A DNA stretch of 64,000 bases from CAYFFZ01 sp049976505 (GTDB taxonomy: Archaea > Thermoproteota > Nitrososphaeria > Conexivisphaerales > UBA164): the NCBI GenBank assembly GCA_049976505.1, contig JBMFIC010000002.1:62001-126000 (forward strand), in the 5' to 3' direction. The translations under genes and the position numbers were made by a program. Each line of letters begins with the position of its first letter. Position 1 is the stretch's first letter. Below the pieces are notes generated by a model. The model searched no databases. It saw nothing but the letters and a program-made list of their open reading frames with translations, and was not told where the DNA came from. Below, in pieces: positions 59,767 through 64,000 of this stretch.

Positions 59767-60426
59767 TTATTCCGTCGCATGGTTATTTTGTTTGCTGTCC
59801 CAGAGCTCCCTGATGATGGCCTGCCGAAGCTTCTCCATCTTGCTTCTCGTTCTTCTCAGCTTTTCATTCGCGTCCTCAACGAGCTGTTCCAGATAGTCCC
59901 TGGTTATTAGGATCCTGCCATCCCGGGACACAGGAGCCTCAACCCTTTCAATGCTCTGCATCTCAATCGTCACCCTATCAGACGAGATGTTAAGTATTCC
60001 CGAGTGCTTGACGCCGGAACTCTGGGCTACTGACAGAAGCCTTACGGCGCTCTCAACGGATGAGGCCGATACATGTAATATGAAGGGCTCCTGCTTAAAG
60101 TAAACGCTGTGCCCATATCTGGGCGCCCCCTCCTGAAGGGCCTCCCAGACCTTCTCCGCATCAACTTCATAATGAGACTTGAAGAAGATCCTTGACTGGT
60201 TCTTTTTCCACGATGGAGGAATCGAAATAAGAACTATCCTGCCAGCGCATGAAGACGTGCTGAAGTAGTCATCAAGGGAGTTTATCAGCTCAAGAAGGGG
60301 AATCAGAGGCTCGTCAACGAGCCCCCTGAGCTCAGCCTCCTTCAGCCTGGAGACGAACCTTCGCTTGAGCTCGTTAAATCCCATGGCTAACATATAAAAG
60401 CCTGATTCTGTTAATAAATCGTCCAC
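59767..60426 (-). CDS. taw3: tRNA wybutosine-synthesis methyltransferase Taw3
   Basis: The 219-residue SAM enzyme methylates N4 of the imG-14 base family at G37 of tRNA-Phe. LINSLDDYFSTSSCAGRIVLI near 48-68 is the TYW3 signature, with the S-x-S-S-C-A-G-R active-site segment. HVSASSVESAVRLLSVAQSSGVKHSGI near 112-138 is the second conserved block. The C-terminus is a charged coiled coil. The longest frame begins one base after uspA; Met15 (MGFNELKRRF) is an alternative start because it matches the usual family opening. Confidence 0.9.
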   Translation of the reverse strand: MDDLLTESGFYMLAMGFNELKRRFVSRLKEAELRGLVDEPLIPLLELINSLDDYFSTSSCAGRIVLISIPPSWKKNQSRIFFKSHYEVDAEKVWEALQEGAPRYGHSVYFKQEPFILHVSASSVESAVRLLSVAQSSGVKHSGILNISSDRVTIEMQSIERVEAPVSRDGRILITRDYLEQLVEDANEKLRRTRSKMEKLRQAIIRELWDSKQNNHATE

Positions 60427-60427
60427 A

Positions 60428-60835
60428 TCATCTGACTATGATGACCGTTAGGGGTGAGTTTGCCACAACTGCAAGGGCAACGGATCCGAGAATAAGATCG
60501 GGGTTCGTGGTTTTTCCCCTTGCGCCCATTATCACGGCATCGTAGTCGCCCTCTGTTATCTCCTTCAAAATTTCATTAGCCACGCTTGAATCCCCTTCGA
60601 GCCTTCTTGTCCTGAACTCGAAGTTGATCCTTCCTCCTATCCTCCTGTTAACCGCTGACCTGATTAAATTTTCGTCTTCCTGTGGACCCCTTACGTAAAG
60701 GACCGTTATCTCTGAGCCGTATCTCATGTTGAAGTCTGCTGCAAGCTCGAGGGCCTTCATGCTGCTTTCGGAGCCGTCAACCGGCACCAGGAGCTTCCTG
60801 AACCAGAAGCTCACCTTATAGCTGGGCTCGCTCAT
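60428..60835 (-). CDS. Universal stress protein (UspA family)
   Basis: The 135-residue protein has the Rossmann-like UspA fold: KLLVPVDGSESSMKALELA near 14-32, then VLYVRGPQED, and the ATP-binding GARGKTTNPDLILGSVALAVVANSP, read as GARGKTTNPDLILGSVAL and AVVANSP near 103-128. The G-2x-G-9x-G(S/T) pattern suggests ATP binding. It is coupled by four-base overlap to gapdh, and so is probably expressed with central metabolism. Confidence 0.92.
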   Translation of the reverse strand: MSEPSYKVSFWFRKLLVPVDGSESSMKALELAADFNMRYGSEITVLYVRGPQEDENLIRSAVNRRIGGRINFEFRTRRLEGDSSVANEILKEITEGDYDAVIMGARGKTTNPDLILGSVALAVVANSPLTVIIVR

Positions 60836-61857
60836 AGCACCCTACCCCTCAATATTCCCAGAGTTCTATCCGTTAAGCTTATCGAGTCATCGGCTCTCAT
60901 AAGACCGAAGATCGCCCTGATCGCGTCAATGTTCTCCGGCACAACGATTGACTCCTGATGTACTGCATAGCTGAGGAGCAGCTCGTTCCCCATCGCGTAA
61001 ACAGAGTCTTCAAAGAGCACGACCTCTGGCACGTCGTTTCTCTTCCTTCCAAGATCCCTGAAGGCCTCTATTATCTCCGCCGTAGATGAAATTCCCGAAG
61101 CTCCGCTTACTCCCACTATCCTCGGGGACGACTCGAGCGCCTCTATTACGTCCCTTGTCGCAGCGCTCCCCTCGATCTCCAGCATCATAGAGTGCACGTG
61201 CATGAGAGTGGTTGGCACCACGTAGGCGCTCGTGAGTATGTCAACGTTTCCGAGAACCGTTTTCACGTCATCAGCATGATGGCTGGGCAGCTTCACAGGA
61301 TTCAGCATTACCGCGTTTATCGGTCCCTTCTTCACCTCCCTTGGATCAGCGGCCCTTCTAATCAGGGTTACCCTTGCCTTTCTAATTCTAAGGACCTTTC
61401 TCAACGAGCACAGCACACGAAGCATGCCAGTTGTGTTGCACGACACAACCCTGACGTACTTCTTTCCCTGAACGTCGTCGTAGTTGCAGAGGGCCGAGAA
61501 GGACGCCTCGGCAACGTGCGGCTCCTCCCCTCCCTGAAATATGGCGGGCCTGCCCAGCTTCACGTAGAGCTCCTTGTTCCTCTCACCCACCCCATCGGGC
61601 GTGGCGTCAATGACCACATCCGAAGCTCTTATCATATCCTCCCTGGTGCCTGAAACTTCAATTCCTGCGCTTCTGAAGCTGTCGATGGCTTCTTTTTCAA
61701 CGAAAACTCTGATCCCTCTGGAGGTGGCTATTTTCGCCTCGTAGTCTGGAGCTCTCTTGGACACGCCAACCAGCTCCATGTCCGGCTGCATCAGCACCGC
61801 GTCGGCGACCCTTTTGCCTATTGTGCCGTAGCCGTTCACGCTCACCCTTATCTTCAT
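60832..61857 (-). CDS. gap: Archaeal phosphorylating glyceraldehyde-3-phosphate dehydrogenase
   Basis: The 341-residue enzyme is the archaeal (class II) GAPDH that makes 1,3-bisphosphoglycerate in gluconeogenesis. VNGYGTIGKRVADAV near 7-21 binds NAD(P). The catalytic cysteine is in VVSCNTTGMLRVL near 136-148. RRAADPREVKKGP near 167 and SHHADDVKTVL near 191 are archaeal hallmarks. It overlaps pgk by four bases, the standard archaeal gene pair. Confidence 0.97.
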   Translation of the reverse strand: MKIRVSVNGYGTIGKRVADAVLMQPDMELVGVSKRAPDYEAKIATSRGIRVFVEKEAIDSFRSAGIEVSGTREDMIRASDVVIDATPDGVGERNKELYVKLGRPAIFQGGEEPHVAEASFSALCNYDDVQGKKYVRVVSCNTTGMLRVLCSLRKVLRIRKARVTLIRRAADPREVKKGPINAVMLNPVKLPSHHADDVKTVLGNVDILTSAYVVPTTLMHVHSMMLEIEGSAATRDVIEALESSPRIVGVSGASGISSTAEIIEAFRDLGRKRNDVPEVVLFEDSVYAMGNELLLSYAVHQESIVVPENIDAIRAIFGLMRADDSISLTDRTLGILRGRVL

Positions 61858-63092
61858 TTGCCCACCACCTTCATAGATATGCTCAGCGCTTCAAGCGCAG
61901 GCAGCTTTTCGCCCGAAAGATAAAGAAGCAGAGCGCCCCCACCAGTGGACACGTGAACCCTCTCACTTGGAACTAGGCCGGACATCTGCAGCATGCCTGT
62001 AAGATGGCCACCGCCTATGAGCACAAAGGAACCTGATCCGAACGCCGACCTTATAACTTCCTCGGTTCCCTTTCTGAACCTCTCGTCCTCTATCACTCCC
62101 ATTGGCCCACGGAGTATTATCGCCTTTGCCTCACTCATGAGGGTTGAGTACATGTTCACAGTCTCCGGGCCTATGTCCTTTATCACACCGTTGACGTTGA
62201 ACGCGTGGGCGTGGCCAACCTCGCCCTCCCTCTCTACTACGTAGTCCACTGGCACTTCAACCGGTGCGCCAGCAAGCAGAGCTTTACGTGCCCTGGGTAT
62301 CAGAGGAAGTAGCCCGAGCTTCTCCAGGACCCTCTTGTTCTCATCTCCTATGTTTATCCCCTTTGCCAGCGCGAAGACCTCAGCTACCAGACCTCCAAGC
62401 AGTATCCTGTCTGCTATCCTTCTCCTTGACAGGTTCTCTATGATCCTTATGCTGTCGAGGACCTTTCCTCCGCCTAAAACGAAGACCTTAGGAGATTCGT
62501 ACGCGTCAAAGACCCTGGAGAGGGCCATCAGCTCCTTCTCCATCAGCCTGCCGGCAGCAGATGGCAGCTTCAGAGGAAATCCCACAAGGCTGGGCTGGCT
62601 TCTGTGGGCTGTGGCAAAAGCGTCGTTGATGTAGGCGTCGAACAGAGGATAAAGCCTCTTTACAAAGATCGTCCTGCTCTGAACTTCGAATGGGGCCTCT
62701 ATCAGCTCCTCGGAGGCCAGCCTCACGTTATCAAGCATCAGGACCTCACCGGCCCTTAGCCTACTTATCTCATCAAGGGCGCATGGGCCGAATATGTCGT
62801 TTATGAACTTCACTTCCATACCGAGCTCCCTTGAGAGCACGTCCCTGTGTGGCTCAAGAGTTATGAAGTCGTCGTCCCCGGGCCTTCCCTGGTGGGAAAT
62901 TATCACCGTGGAGCTTCCTTTTTCGATAAGCTCCCTTATCGTCTCAACGTGGGCTTTGATACGTGAGTCATCAAGCAGCCTTCCTGAGGCTCTGTCAACG
63001 GGGGAGTTGAAGTCAACCCGAAGAAGAACCCTTCTGCCCTCGAGCTCAAGGTCGTCCATGGTCGGCAGCTCCATGTCGTTGACCCTGATCAT
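61854..63092 (-). CDS. pgk: Phosphoglycerate kinase
   Basis: The 412-residue kinase interconverts 1,3-bisphosphoglycerate and 3-phosphoglycerate with ATP. RVLLRVDFNSPVDRASG near 19-35 and STVIISHQGRPGD near 60-72 form the basic substrate site. VLMLDNVRLASEE near 114-126 and DAFATAHRSQPSLVGFP near 158-174 follow. FVLGGGKVLDSIR and IILRGPMGVIED near 324-335, then GGGHLTG, form the nucleotide side. It is the first gene of the pgk-gap-uspA-taw3-amidotransferase operon. Confidence 0.97.
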   Translation of the reverse strand: MIRVNDMELPTMDDLELEGRRVLLRVDFNSPVDRASGRLLDDSRIKAHVETIRELIEKGSSTVIISHQGRPGDDDFITLEPHRDVLSRELGMEVKFINDIFGPCALDEISRLRAGEVLMLDNVRLASEELIEAPFEVQSRTIFVKRLYPLFDAYINDAFATAHRSQPSLVGFPLKLPSAAGRLMEKELMALSRVFDAYESPKVFVLGGGKVLDSIRIIENLSRRRIADRILLGGLVAEVFALAKGINIGDENKRVLEKLGLLPLIPRARKALLAGAPVEVPVDYVVEREGEVGHAHAFNVNGVIKDIGPETVNMYSTLMSEAKAIILRGPMGVIEDERFRKGTEEVIRSAFGSGSFVLIGGGHLTGMLQMSGLVPSERVHVSTGGGALLLYLSGEKLPALEALSISMKVVGK

Positions 63093-63180
63093 CGTTTTAC
63101 AGATGGAAACAAATTATATAAGCATGATCTTTTGCGACTAAAGCTCAACAACCTGTTTTTAAAATATGAACCCAAAGCTT

Positions 63181-64000
63181 CTAAACGTAATAGTACTCGC
63201 CCTTCTCCTTCTGCTCCCTGTCCAGCTTGCTGCCGGGCTTGTTGACCCTAGGTCTTCCGGTTTCCTCGTCTCTCCTGTAGGTCAGCCCCATGCTCTTCAG
63301 GAACTCGTTCATGGCCTCTCTCTTTCCAAGAGGGCCAACGGCCATCCCGGACACGTTGGGGGTTCCCCTGAATATTACTATGCTGTCCGATATGAGGTCC
63401 ATCAACATAAGATCGTGGTCTATGACGATCCCGGCCTTTCCCTTTCTCTTAATGTAAGCTGGTATTATCCTTGACAGGGCTATCCTGTCCTCCACGTCAA
63501 GAAACGCTGAGGGCTCATCAAGAGCATAGAGGGTTGCGTCCTGAAGGAGACACGTGGCTATTGCTACCTTCTGCAGCTCACCCCCGCTTAGCTGCGAAAG
63601 GCTCTTCTGCATAAGCTTCTCGAGCCTGAGGGGCGTTATCAGAAGGCTGAGGTTCTCCTGGCTGTTCCAATTAAATCTGGACAGAGCCTGCTCGACCGTA
63701 ACGTCCTCTACGACTTCAAGGTACTGCGGCTTGTATGATATCTTGAGGTTTAGGCTCACCCTGTTCTCATCGTCCTTCTCCACTCCAGCCAGGACCTTCA
63801 GGAACGTGGTCTTGCCGATTCCGTTTGGCCCAAGCCCCCCTATTATGTGCCCTTCTTTGACGTCCTTTCCCTCCACCGTGAGGACGAATCCAGGGTAGCT
63901 CTTTCTGAAAGACGGTATTGAAAAGAGCACCCTGCTTTCCTCAGCGGGGCTCAGATCAGGCATCTTGAACTTTATGTTATAGCTTCTTATCCTCACGTTC
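63181..64000 (-). CDS. abcE1: ABCE1/Rli1 ribosome-recycling ATPase, C-terminal part
   Basis: The open frame runs off the window end, so only the C-terminal ~270 residues are visible: the second nucleotide-binding domain. Walker A is GPNGIGKTTFLK near 57-68 of the visible part, the signature is LSQLSGGELQKVAIA near 132-146, and Walker B LYALDEPSAFLDVEDR with the hinge VIDHDLMLMDLISD follow. The closing GPLGKREAMNEFLKSMGLTYRRDEETGRPRVNKPGS, in pieces GKREAMNEFL and TYRRDEETGRPRVNKPGS, is diagnostic of ABCE1, which splits terminated ribosomes. The iron-sulphur and first ABC domains lie outside. Confidence 0.93.
   Translation of the reverse strand, partial: NVRIRSYNIKFKMPDLSPAEESRVLFSIPSFRKSYPGFVLTVEGKDVKEGHIIGGLGPNGIGKTTFLKVLAGVEKDDENRVSLNLKISYKPQYLEVVEDVTVEQALSRFNWNSQENLSLLITPLRLEKLMQKSLSQLSGGELQKVAIATCLLQDATLYALDEPSAFLDVEDRIALSRIIPAYIKRKGKAGIVIDHDLMLMDLISDSIVIFRGTPNVSGMAVGPLGKREAMNEFLKSMGLTYRRDEETGRPRVNKPGSKLDREQKEKGEYYYV

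Noticed and set aside
1..64000. rRNA genes, further tRNAs, replication origin
   Set aside because: I found only tRNA-Ala; no rRNA-like sequence, cdc6/orc gene or origin-box cluster is evident.

Overview
The window is a piece of an archaeal chromosome. Its archaeal markers are aIF-5A with a hypusine site, archease, Gar1, a KEOPS Pcc1 subunit, NurA-HerA, eS25, eL15, Trm1, Taw3, CobY, an archaeal phosphorylating GAPDH and ABCE1. The eS25 gene and a Sulfolobus-SSB-like OB protein point to the Thermoproteota (crenarchaeal) side. Heavy AGA/AGG arginine use and leaderless TATA promoters suggest a thermophile. I cannot name the genus from sequence alone.

Bases 1 to about 14,870 form an AT-rich accessory island. 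It is mostly broken transposases: IS4/IS1634-like, IS110-like and other DDE types, full of stops and frameshifts. Among these sit a few intact, AT-rich genes: a nucleotidyltransferase and a metallophosphoesterase that share one palindromic TATA box, an APC permease, an unrecognised 171-residue protein, and an aldolase-like plus zinc-dehydrogenase pair. Next to that pair lie a ruined aldehyde dehydrogenase and the tail of an MFS transporter, apparently the remains of a sugar-catabolic locus. From 14,870 to 16,550 the island grades into the core through a frameshifted threonine synthase and a transposase fragment. A 238-base stretch of that fragment is identical to bases 6861-7098.

From 16,550 to 64,000 the sequence is compact core genome with many overlapping genes: trm1, aIF5A, tRNA-Ala and archease; cobS-cobY-cbiB-cobD (cobalamin nucleotide-loop assembly); hsp20; gar1-ksgA-hemK; an ArsB/NhaD-type transporter; pcc1-serS; nurA-herA; pepQ; glmS; proA; a SPOUT methyltransferase; a Pus10-like gene; an antiporter; eS25; lysA; gamma-carbonic anhydrase; a GTPBP1-like GTPase; a type IV pilus/secretion ATPase; a THUMP protein; an aminotransferase; an SSB-like protein; AlaX; serA-eL15-cytidylyltransferase-hydrolase; two KaiC-like ATPases; cysS; MFS; MscS; a pgk-gapdh-uspA-taw3-amidotransferase operon; and the ABCE1 end.

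The most striking non-coding feature is a family of about 150-bp elements in intergenic gaps (five full copies and one minimal copy). Each has a left-end palindrome preceded by TTAC or a related tetranucleotide, and a right-end hairpin ending GGAGGTCA. They look like non-autonomous IS200/IS605 derivatives that keep the TnpB guide-RNA (omega RNA) scaffold end. No tnpA or tnpB lies in the window.
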